Shown: one piece after another, positions 1 through 5,050 of the stretch | Layout of the letters: each line of letters starts with the position of its first letter | Position numbering within the stretch: the stretch's first letter is position 1 | Source of the DNA: Gemmatimonadota bacterium | GTDB lineage: Bacteria; Gemmatimonadota; Gemmatimonadetes; Longimicrobiales; UBA6960 | Length of the DNA stretch: 6,770 nucleotides | NCBI GenBank assembly: GCA_022564535.1 | Contig: JADFLD010000115.1 | Location: forward strand, 1-6,770 | Reading direction: 5' to 3' | Notes under the pieces: generated by a model | The model's database searches: none | Seen by the model: only the letters and a program-made list of their open reading frames with translations | Told to the model about the DNA's origin: nothing | Made by a program: the position numbers and the translations under genes

Positions 1-448
1 CCCTATCACCTTCCTCCTGACCATGGAGGACCAGGTGCGGAACGTACTCAGCGCCCAAGAAATGGGGGCGGTGCTCCTCAGCGGATTCGGCCTCCTGGCG
101 CTTCTGCTCGCCACCCTCGGCATCGCCGGCGTGGTCACGTTTACCGTAAATCAGGACCGGAAGAACATCGGCATTCGCATCGCTCTAGGTGCCGAGAGCT
201 CATCGGTCGTCCGCCACGTCGCACGGGGTCTGGCCGTTCCAGTCGGCCTCGGAATCACGGCTGGAGTCGTGGGTGCCGCGCTTCTGACCCGATCGTTCGA
301 GAGCTTCCTCTTCGGAGTGAGTCCGACGGACTTCGGCACCTACGCCGGCGTCACGGGAACCCTGCTCCTGGTAACCATCGCGGCGGCGCTCGTACCCGCC
401 CGGAAAGCCTCGAGAGTCGACCCGGCCGAGGTCTTGAAAGCCGAGTGA
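1..448 (+). CDS. ABC transporter permease, ADOP/MacB-FtsX type, C-terminal part
   Basis: This is the C-terminal end of an integral inner-membrane permease; the frame is already open at base 2, so the start lies to the left of the window and the ATG at 23 is internal. Three hydrophobic segments are visible, at about residues 17-40, 70-90 and 107-127 counted from that ATG. They surround the family's typical blocks: the IGIRIALGA loop after the first segment, the LLTRSFESFLFGVSPTD block after the second, and the PARKASRVDPAEVLKAE tail. These match the last FtsX domain of MacB-like permeases, most closely the ADOP proteins common in Acidobacteriota and Gemmatimonadota. Such proteins usually have two FtsX/MacB-core units and are thought to work with a separate ATPase, often in export or resistance; the substrate cannot be told from this fragment. 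The next gene begins 131 nt downstream after a hairpin, so it is probably a separate transcription unit. Confidence 0.93.
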   Translation, partial: PITFLLTMEDQVRNVLSAQEMGAVLLSGFGLLALLLATLGIAGVVTFTVNQDRKNIGIRIALGAESSSVVRHVARGLAVPVGLGITAGVVGAALLTRSFESFLFGVSPTDFGTYAGVTGTLLLVTIAAALVPARKASRVDPAEVLKAE

Positions 449-479
449 CCTCGCTATTCGAGCTCGCCTGAGTGATTCT

Positions 480-520
480 CGGGGCGGTCGGCACGGCCAC
501 CTGCCGAGGGGGCGGCCCCG
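480..520 (+). terminator. Nested hairpin after the permease gene, possible terminator
   Basis: An outer pair CGGGGC (480-485) / GCCCCG (515-520) encloses an inner stem TCGGCA (488-493) / TGCCGA (502-507) with an 8-nt loop. It sits 32 nt after the permease stop and ahead of the Rieske gene. There is no T-run after it, so it may be a Rho-type or attenuating structure rather than a classical intrinsic terminator. The remainder of the 131-nt gap shows only a weak -10-like TAGTAT at 526-531 with no matching -35, so no promoter is called. Confidence 0.3.
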
Positions 521-564
521 TGCTGTAGTATCCGCCCGGGTCGTCAGGCCCGAATGACGTGGCG

Positions 565-572
565 AAGGAGGG
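565..572 (+). promoter_or_regulatory. Shine-Dalgarno site deciding the GTG start of the Rieske gene
   Basis: AAGGAGGG lies 7 nt before the GTG at 580. The alternative in-frame ATG at 637, which would begin the protein directly at its twin-arginine motif, has no comparable site. The same octamer with the same 7-nt spacing precedes the next gene, which supports the GTG choice. Confidence 0.75.
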
Positions 573-579
573 CTAGGAG

Positions 580-1215
580 GTGAAGAACGAGGGGGACGAC
601 GAAGTAGAGAGCGACCTGAGCGGCCGCCAGTCCGGCATGGACCGGCGCGCCGCGCTCAAGGCGTTGGTGGGACTCGGCCTGGCGTCCGGGCTCACGGACT
701 GCACGTCCCCTGCGGGACCCGCAGGGGGGCCTTCGCCACCGTCTGAGGAACACGACCACCCTGCCGAAGGCGACGTCCTCGTCTTCGCTTTCGGCGACCG
801 GGAAGGTCAGGTCATCGCGCCCTCCGACGTGCCGCTCGGCGGCCCCCAGCTGTTCGCGTATCCGGCGGACGCGGCCGGCGGGCACGTCGCGTCGGGATCT
901 CGACTGAATCAGGTGATGCTCGTGCGCATGGAGCCGTCGAGCCTCACGGAGGAGACCGCGGCTCGCGCCGCGGACGGGATCGTCGCCTATTCAGCGGTGT
1001 GCACGCACGAGGGGTGCGACGTCAGCGACTGGAACGAGGACGGTCTATACCTCGTGTGCCCCTGCCACGATTCGGAGTTCGACCCGAGGGACAACGGCCA
1101 CGTGACAGAGGGTCCGGCGCGCCGGCGTCTCGCGGCGCTCCCGCTGAGGATCGTCGACGGCGCGCTGACGGCTGGAGGCGGCTTTGTAGGGCGTATAGGA
1201 TTTCGGCGGCGCTGA
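580..1215 (+). CDS. Exported Rieske [2Fe-2S] protein paired with a quinoprotein dehydrogenase
   Basis: This 211-aa protein is a probable periplasmic one-electron carrier. Rieske box 1 is CTHEGC (141-146) and box 2 is CPCHDSEFD (160-168). By family rules, Cys141, His143, Cys160 and His163 bind the cluster, and Cys146 and Cys162 form the stabilising disulfide. Compared with bc1 Rieske proteins the box-2 Gly is Asp164 and the Tyr is Phe167, while Ser165 is kept. The N-terminus has a twin-arginine signal: DRRAALK at 21-27, then a hydrophobic run up to Cys41. LTDC at 38-41 resembles a lipobox, but Asp just before Cys is not canonical. A Pro/Gly/His-rich linker (42-63) follows, which would let the cluster domain stand away from the membrane. 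GTG 580 is chosen as start because of its Shine-Dalgarno site; ATG 637 (residue 20) is the alternative. No cytochrome b gene is nearby, so a bc1 role is unlikely. The PQQ dehydrogenase gene follows after 22 nt. The fold is certain; the partner is inferred. Confidence 0.92.
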   Translation: MKNEGDDEVESDLSGRQSGMDRRAALKALVGLGLASGLTDCTSPAGPAGGPSPPSEEHDHPAEGDVLVFAFGDREGQVIAPSDVPLGGPQLFAYPADAAGGHVASGSRLNQVMLVRMEPSSLTEETAARAADGIVAYSAVCTHEGCDVSDWNEDGLYLVCPCHDSEFDPRDNGHVTEGPARRRLAALPLRIVDGALTAGGGFVGRIGFRRR

Positions 1216-1222
1216 ACGGATA

Positions 1223-1230
1223 AAGGAGGG
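1223..1230 (+). promoter_or_regulatory. Shine-Dalgarno site of the PQQ dehydrogenase gene
   Basis: AAGGAGGG occupies the 22-nt gap after the Rieske stop codon and ends 7 nt before ATG 1238. The gap is too short for a promoter plus leader, so the two genes are most likely co-transcribed. An ATG at 1233 is out of frame and stops after two codons. Confidence 0.8.
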
Positions 1231-1237
1231 CAATGAC

Positions 1238-2959
1238 ATGAAGCTCGACCTACTCTATCGCGCGTCCGGGGCGATGGTCGCAGTCTGCTTTCTCCTCCCA
1301 GGCAAAGCAACGGCCGGCCAGGCGGTGGTATCGTACCGCCCCGTCACGGACGAGCGTCTGGAGAATCCGGAACCGGAGAACTGGCTCTCGTACCGCGCCA
1401 CGTACAACGGCTGGGGTTATAGCCCGCTCGATCAGATCGACACAGACAACGTCGCCAGTCTGGTCCCGGTCTGGACGTTCTCCACGGGGGTGAACAGCGG
1501 CCACGAAGCGCCGCCGATCGTCAACGACGGCGTGATGTTCGTCACCACCCCCGGGAATCAGGTGATCGCGATCGACGCACGCACGGGCGATCTGCTTTGG
1601 CTGTACGAGGCGGAGATGCCGGAGGATGTGATCGGCTTCCACTACACCAACCGAGGCGTGGCGCTGTTCGGTGACAAGGTCTATACCGCGACGCTCGACG
1701 CCAGGGTCGTGGCGCTCGACGCCGCCACTGGAGACGTCGTCTGGGACGTGCCCATCGCGGACAACCGTAGGGGGTACTACATGACGCTGGCGCCCCTCAC
1801 GGCGCGCGGAAAAGTGATGGTCGGCGTCTCGGGCGGCGAGCTCGGAATCCGCGGATTCGTTGTGGCGCTCGACACCGAAACCGGCGAGGAGGTGTGGAGG
1901 ACCCATACGGTGCCGGCTCCGGGAGAACCGGGCGGCGACAGCTGGTCCGGTGCGTCGTGGCAGACCGGAGGCGCCGCCGTTTGGATCACCGGCCACTACG
2001 ATCCCGAGCTGGGCCTCACGTACTGGGGCACCGGGAATCCTGGCCCTTGGATGGGTGACGTCCGCCCCGGGGACAATCTCTATACCAACTCCGTGATCGC
2101 GCTGGACGTCGACACCGGCGAGCTCGCCAACTACCACCAGTATCACTGGAACGGATCGTGGGATTGGGACGAGGTATCGACCCCGCTGCTGATTGATGTC
2201 GAGCGCGACGGGCGAACCTTCCCGGCACTCGTCCACCCGGGCCGCAACGGCTATCTGTGGCTGCTCGAGCGAAGCGCGGACGCGATCTCCTTCGTCGACG
2301 CATGGCCCTACGTGCGCCAAAACGTCTTCACCAGCATCGACCCGACGACCGGTCGGCCAACGTACGACGAACGACGCAAGCCCAGTACCGGCAAACAGGC
2401 GGACTTCTGCCCTTCGCTCTGGGGTGGCAAGGATTGGCCGCCCGCGGCCTACAATCCGGGCACCAGACTCCTGTACATCCCGGCCAACGAAAATCTCTGC
2501 GGGTCGATCGTGGGTGAGGAGGTCGAGTACCGTCCAGGCCGAGCGTTTATCGGTGCCGACAGCGAGATGACCGTATGGGCCGGGGCGGACCACATCGGCG
2601 AACTTCAAGCCTGGAACATCGACACCGGCGAGGAAGTGTGGACGCGGGAGTTCGATTCCCCCAACTGGGGTCCGGTACTGACGACTGGCGGGAACCTGGT
2701 CTTCATGGGAGGCACGACGGATCGCTACTTCCGCGCCTTCGATGCGCGCACGGGTGACCAGCTCTGGCAGCAGCGTACGAACTCGGGCGTCATCGGGGTG
2801 CCGTCCTCGTACATGATCGATGGCGTCCAGTACATCGCCGTCCAGTCGGGCTTTGGCGTGGACGCGGAGTCGATGCGGCGCCGGGTCGACGAGGACCGGG
2901 GGACGGACACGTTCGTACCCCAGGGTGGGGTGATCTGGGTGTTCGCGCTGGGCAGATAG
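1238..2959 (+). CDS. Secreted PQQ-dependent alcohol dehydrogenase, XoxF/ExaF-like with lanthanide-type Asp
   Basis: This 573-aa soluble quinoprotein is expected to oxidise an alcohol or aldehyde in the periplasm using PQQ. A Sec signal spans about residues 1-26 (cut near ATA/GQA). The mature protein is an eight-bladed propeller with repeated tryptophan-docking motifs such as ALDAATGDVVW, ALDTETGEEVW and AFDARTGDQLW. Active-site residues align with methanol dehydrogenase: Glu201 (GGELGIRG), Trp249, Asn267 (GTGNPGPW), Asp309 (SWDWDE) and Arg336 (GRNGYLW). The Trp-to-Asn (18) and Asn-to-Asp (42) distances equal those of MxaF, by remembered numbering. Asp311, two after the catalytic Asp, is the lanthanide-binding signature of XoxF, ExaF and PedH; calcium enzymes have Ala, Ser or Thr there. 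Cys391 and Cys421 match a conserved disulfide, but the vicinal Cys-Cys pair expected near 133-134 is absent (Gly-Phe). There is no C-terminal CxxCH domain, so it is not a type II quinohaemoprotein and needs an outside acceptor; the Rieske protein encoded just upstream is the candidate. The substrate cannot be told from sequence. Confidence 0.95.
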   Translation: MKLDLLYRASGAMVAVCFLLPGKATAGQAVVSYRPVTDERLENPEPENWLSYRATYNGWGYSPLDQIDTDNVASLVPVWTFSTGVNSGHEAPPIVNDGVMFVTTPGNQVIAIDARTGDLLWLYEAEMPEDVIGFHYTNRGVALFGDKVYTATLDARVVALDAATGDVVWDVPIADNRRGYYMTLAPLTARGKVMVGVSGGELGIRGFVVALDTETGEEVWRTHTVPAPGEPGGDSWSGASWQTGGAAVWITGHYDPELGLTYWGTGNPGPWMGDVRPGDNLYTNSVIALDVDTGELANYHQYHWNGSWDWDEVSTPLLIDVERDGRTFPALVHPGRNGYLWLLERSADAISFVDAWPYVRQNVFTSIDPTTGRPTYDERRKPSTGKQADFCPSLWGGKDWPPAAYNPGTRLLYIPANENLCGSIVGEEVEYRPGRAFIGADSEMTVWAGADHIGELQAWNIDTGEEVWTREFDSPNWGPVLTTGGNLVFMGGTTDRYFRAFDARTGDQLWQQRTNSGVIGVPSSYMIDGVQYIAVQSGFGVDAESMRRRVDEDRGTDTFVPQGGVIWVFALGR

Positions 2960-2991
2960 GGATCGCTTCAGGAGTGGTGCCGAGCCGCCGA

Positions 2992-3009
2992 TGCTGAGGA
3001 AGGCCAGCA
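2992..3009. terminator. Short hairpin between convergent operons
   Basis: The 93-nt gap between the dehydrogenase stop and the stop of the facing gene contains TGCTG (2992-2996) / CAGCA (3005-3009) and a second small stem CGCGG (3034-3038) / CCGCG (3046-3050). Either could help end transcription from both sides, but the stems are only 5 bp and neither has a T-run. The function is inferred from position only. Confidence 0.2.
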
Positions 3010-3052
3010 CTTCTCCAGGACTCCGCCGGCGGCCGCGGGTGCCTGCCGCGCG

Positions 3053-3637
3053 CTAGCGAGTCGGCGCCAGGATCATCTGGCTCACGAACACCAGATCGCT
3101 CAGGGGCGAGTTGTCCCCGTTCCCCGAATTGGCCGCAACGTGGAAAGCCACGGAGCCGCCCCTCTCGGGCGCAATCCACTCCACCGACCAACTCGAACCG
3201 GTGTCGGTGGCCACGATGCTCCCCACCTCCGTGTGATGCGCGTACGGCTGCCCCGACTCACCGGAGGTTACCGCGACGCGCAGATCGATCGGAGAGAACA
3301 CCCCGGCGGACCGCCCCCATCCCGCTCCCCCCGAGAACCGGACCGCGAGCTGGAAGCCGGCCACCTCGGTCTCATCGGCCGTCAGGACGACCGTCAGAAC
3401 ATACTGGGCGCCCGGCGAGTACCGCGTCGGCAGACCCTCCAGCACGACCGACCCGCCAAAGGCGTTGAGGGCGCTTCCTTCGTGACAGACCGCGCATGTC
3501 GGCTCGCCAAACCCCCCCGTGTGCCCCGGTGGCGGTCCCGTCATGTGCGGTGCTGGAGGCGCGCCGGCCGCCCCCAAGAGTGTGAGGGCGACCGCCAGCG
3601 CCGCGAGGCACGCATAGCGCGCGTGCGTGTCCTCCAT
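3053..3637 (-). CDS. Secreted CxxCH protein with choice-of-anchor V / Reeler-like domain
   Basis: This 194-aa protein has a Sec signal (hydrophobic about 9-25, Ala-rich cut site). A Gly/Pro-rich stretch follows, then PTCAVCHEG with one CxxCH haem-c motif at 48-52. The block GPPPGHTGGFGE before the motif and the rest of the chain resemble the choice-of-anchor V family: YSPGAQYVLTV, GFQLAVRF, a conserved His-Thr pair at 135-136, W-x-x-P near 153-157, and a late VAANSGNGDN. These make a beta-sandwich related to Reeler domains. Many relatives end in a membrane anchor or sorting tail; this one stops at MILAPTR with none, so it is probably free or held by a partner. Its ATG overlaps the stop of the upstream propeller gene (TGATG) and lacks a clear Shine-Dalgarno site, so translation is probably coupled. 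One haem with no visible distal axial ligand could mean electron transfer or simply haem or metal binding. The family assignment is from recalled motifs; the function is unknown. Confidence 0.82.
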   Translation of the reverse strand: MEDTHARYACLAALAVALTLLGAAGAPPAPHMTGPPPGHTGGFGEPTCAVCHEGSALNAFGGSVVLEGLPTRYSPGAQYVLTVVLTADETEVAGFQLAVRFSGGAGWGRSAGVFSPIDLRVAVTSGESGQPYAHHTEVGSIVATDTGSSWSVEWIAPERGGSVAFHVAANSGNGDNSPLSDLVFVSQMILAPTR

Positions 3638-4695
3638 CAGAACGAGATCGCGCGCCTCCGTGGCGGTAGCTTGGCCACACCCACCGTGTTCACGTCGGCT
3701 CCGAACCAGATCGAATTCGTCTCGGCGTGGAAGTACATGTGGCGAACCGAACCGCCGCCGCTTTCGATCTCGACCTCACTGAAGAACTGGCTCGTCATCG
3801 GATCGAAGCCGACGAAGCGATTCGGCTTCGGTCCGGTTTCGACGAACCAGATACGGTCCGAGTCGTCAACCGCCATCCCGTACGGCCTCGATCCCTCACC
3901 GCTCGGAAGGGGAAACTCGGTGACCTCGCCGGTCTCGGGATCGAGACGCCCAAGCGTGCCTCGCGTCCAATCACCGTACCATACTATGTCGTCCGACGTG
4001 ATCTCAATGCGCCGGGGACGGGCGTTTTCAGGGAGCTCGAACGTCTCGAGCTCGAACGTCTCGGGGTCGACCGTCGCGACTCGGTTCGTGTTGAAGAGCG
4101 CCACCCAAGGTCGATCGTTCGAGTCGAGCACGATTCCGTAGGGTCTGCTCGAGTTCCCGCGACGGGACCCCTCGATCTGCAGCGACTCGACCAGACGGAT
4201 CTCGCCGGTCTGCGTCCAGAGCTTGCCGATGAAGTTGCCGCCTTGGACGGTAAACCAGATGTCGCCTTGGGAATCGAAGATGAGCGTGTGCGGATCCCGC
4301 GCACGCTCGTCCGGCATCATGAACTTTTCGATCGCCCCGGTCTCCGGGTCGAGCTTGGCGATATGGCGTGCCGTCTTGCCGGATTCGGCAGCGTTGCCCG
4401 AGTACCACACCGTCCCCTCGGAATCGACCAACAGGTTGTGCGGGAACACACCGTCCGTGTCGTACTTGGTGAAGTCGCCGGATTCGGGATCGAAGACCGC
4501 GACGTACGCGCCCGCTTGTCCAACGAACCAGACTCTTCCGTCGGGCCCAACCATGGGGTCTCGAGGGCGTGACTGTGGGTACGGGACTTCCCACTCCTGA
4601 AGGGTGGGATCGTCGAGTGGGCCTTGCGCCGCCGCCGGCAACGCCGGCAGCAGTAGCGCCGTGCCGAGCCCGAGCACGAGGGTGGGGGTACGCAT
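3637..4695 (-). CDS. Secreted seven-bladed Vgb-like beta-propeller (streptogramin-lyase family fold)
   Basis: This 352-aa protein has a Sec signal at 1-23 (Leu-rich core, cut at AAA/Q). The mature part has seven repeats of the pattern W-F/Y-x(n)-hydrophobic-D-P-x-T-G, with key Trp at 56, 97, 147, 197, 239, 283 and 330, spaced 41-50 residues: one per blade. Preceding strands carry motifs such as SRPYGI (183-188) and SRPYGM (269-274). This matches the virginiamycin B lyase (Vgb/COG4257) fold. Lyase activity is not supported: Vgb uses His and Glu residues of its late blades, and here the matching turns carry RPRRI and RPYGM without His. Secreted members near redox genes are more often of unknown binding function. 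ATG 4695 is supported by GGAGGAG (4708-4702) 6 nt upstream. Its stop shares one base with the start of the CxxCH gene, so the two proteins are likely made together and may interact in the periplasm. Confidence 0.88.
   Translation of the reverse strand: MRTPTLVLGLGTALLLPALPAAAQGPLDDPTLQEWEVPYPQSRPRDPMVGPDGRVWFVGQAGAYVAVFDPESGDFTKYDTDGVFPHNLLVDSEGTVWYSGNAAESGKTARHIAKLDPETGAIEKFMMPDERARDPHTLIFDSQGDIWFTVQGGNFIGKLWTQTGEIRLVESLQIEGSRRGNSSRPYGIVLDSNDRPWVALFNTNRVATVDPETFELETFELPENARPRRIEITSDDIVWYGDWTRGTLGRLDPETGEVTEFPLPSGEGSRPYGMAVDDSDRIWFVETGPKPNRFVGFDPMTSQFFSEVEIESGGGSVRHMYFHAETNSIWFGADVNTVGVAKLPPRRRAISF
4033..4062 (-). repeat. Perfect 15-bp tandem repeat inside the propeller gene
   Basis: GAGCTCGAACGTCTC occurs at 4033-4047 and again at 4048-4062, directly adjoining and identical. 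On the coding strand it gives ETFEL twice (residues 212-221), at the outer strand of blade 4 and the turn into blade 5. The stretch has the same length as the matching part of the next blade, so the reading frame and fold register are kept. Confidence 0.9.
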
Positions 4696-4701
4696 GGATC
4701 T

Positions 4702-4708
4702 CTCCTCC
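4702..4708 (-). promoter_or_regulatory. Shine-Dalgarno site of the propeller gene
   Basis: The minus strand reads GGAGGAG here, ending 6 nt before ATG 4695. It is the only strong ribosome site of the minus-strand pair; the second gene relies on the TGATG overlap. Confidence 0.75.
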
Positions 4709-4870
4709 GGTTGGTGCGTTCGTGCGTACCGAGGGAGGCATGCGACGCCTGCCCCAGCGCCGACAATGTGCCGGTCGAGGCGTCAAATGGCGAGCGCTAC
4801 TGGACGTCTTACACGTCGATGATGAGGTCGGGTGACCCTCGGGGTCCGCGAGGAGTCAAGTCGCAGAGGG

Positions 4871-5044
4871 TCAGAACTCGGACAATACCAGGTCGTCCTT
4901 CACCTCCTCGCCCCAGCCGCGCTCCTCCTGATGGGCGCGCTCGCAGCCACGCTCCGCCCAACGCTTCACGCACTCGCGATTCGTCCGGCCGATGCACTTT
5001 GCACAGAGGAGTAGTGAACCTCGCGTGAACTTCGAATCATCTTG
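4871..5044 (-). pseudogene. Possible small Cys-rich protein frame without a start codon
   Basis: The minus frame from 5044 to TGA 4871 is open for 57 codons. It includes LLLCAKCIGRTNREC, then WAERGC and a charged end EEVKDDLVLSEF. Four Cys in about 21 residues, starting with CxxC, would suit a small zinc-binding or metal-binding protein. Bases at third codon positions are mostly G or C and second positions are A/T-rich, as in real genes here. Yet no ATG, GTG or TTG precedes the Cys cluster in frame; the first in-frame GTG (4969) comes after three of the four Cys. ATG 5040 lies in another frame, which stops after 24 codons, and a single-base shift would join it to this frame. It may be a decayed or frameshifted gene, a sequencing error, or chance. 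The frame is the same as that of the membrane-protein gene ending at 5051, but two stops (TAA, TGA) lie between. Confidence 0.25.
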
Positions 5045-5050
5045 TCAGAG

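Larger units (their letters stand above)
4696..5050. other. 355-bp region without a confident gene
   Basis: This gap separates the stop of the membrane-protein gene from the start of the propeller gene, both on the minus strand, so it should hold the propeller operon's promoter. A TTGACG-like -35 is readable on the minus strand at 4786-4781, but no good -10 follows at 16-18 nt. Small inverted repeats are GACGT (4803-4807) / ACGTC (4813-4817) and, on the minus strand, CCTCG/CGAGG around 4835-4855; neither has a T-run. The right half holds the cysteine-rich open frame described separately. Facing it on the plus strand, a 60-codon frame (GTG 4832 to 5014) has one hydrophobic run, in the same codon register and weakly served by a ribosome site; it is most likely the mirror of the minus frame. 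Confidence 0.6.

Noticed and set aside
580..1215. Rieske subunit of a cytochrome bc1 or alternative complex
   Set aside because: No cytochrome b, c1 or related subunit is adjacent, box 2 differs from bc1 types, and the gene is coupled to a quinoprotein dehydrogenase.
1250..3010. A 586-codon open frame antisense to the PQQ dehydrogenase
   Set aside because: It is Arg/Pro/Asp/His-rich without any recognisable domain, and mirrors a gene whose family motifs, signal peptide and ribosome site are certain. Long antisense frames are expected in GC-rich genes.
3140..4141. A 333-codon plus-strand frame across the CxxCH and propeller genes
   Set aside because: It spans two well-supported minus genes, is rich in Arg and Ser without domains, and has no ribosome site.
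3637..4695. Streptogramin (virginiamycin B) resistance by the propeller protein
   Set aside because: The fold matches the family, but the catalytic His/Glu set cannot be found at the expected late-blade turns, so no resistance role is claimed.
4781..4786. Minus-strand TTGACG as a -35 promoter element for the propeller operon
   Set aside because: No acceptable -10 hexamer is found at the right spacing, so it is mentioned in the intergenic entry but not called as a promoter.
5020..5045. A TTCGAATC motif resembling a tRNA T-loop
   Set aside because: No acceptor, D-arm or anticodon stem can be formed around it, so it is not a tRNA.
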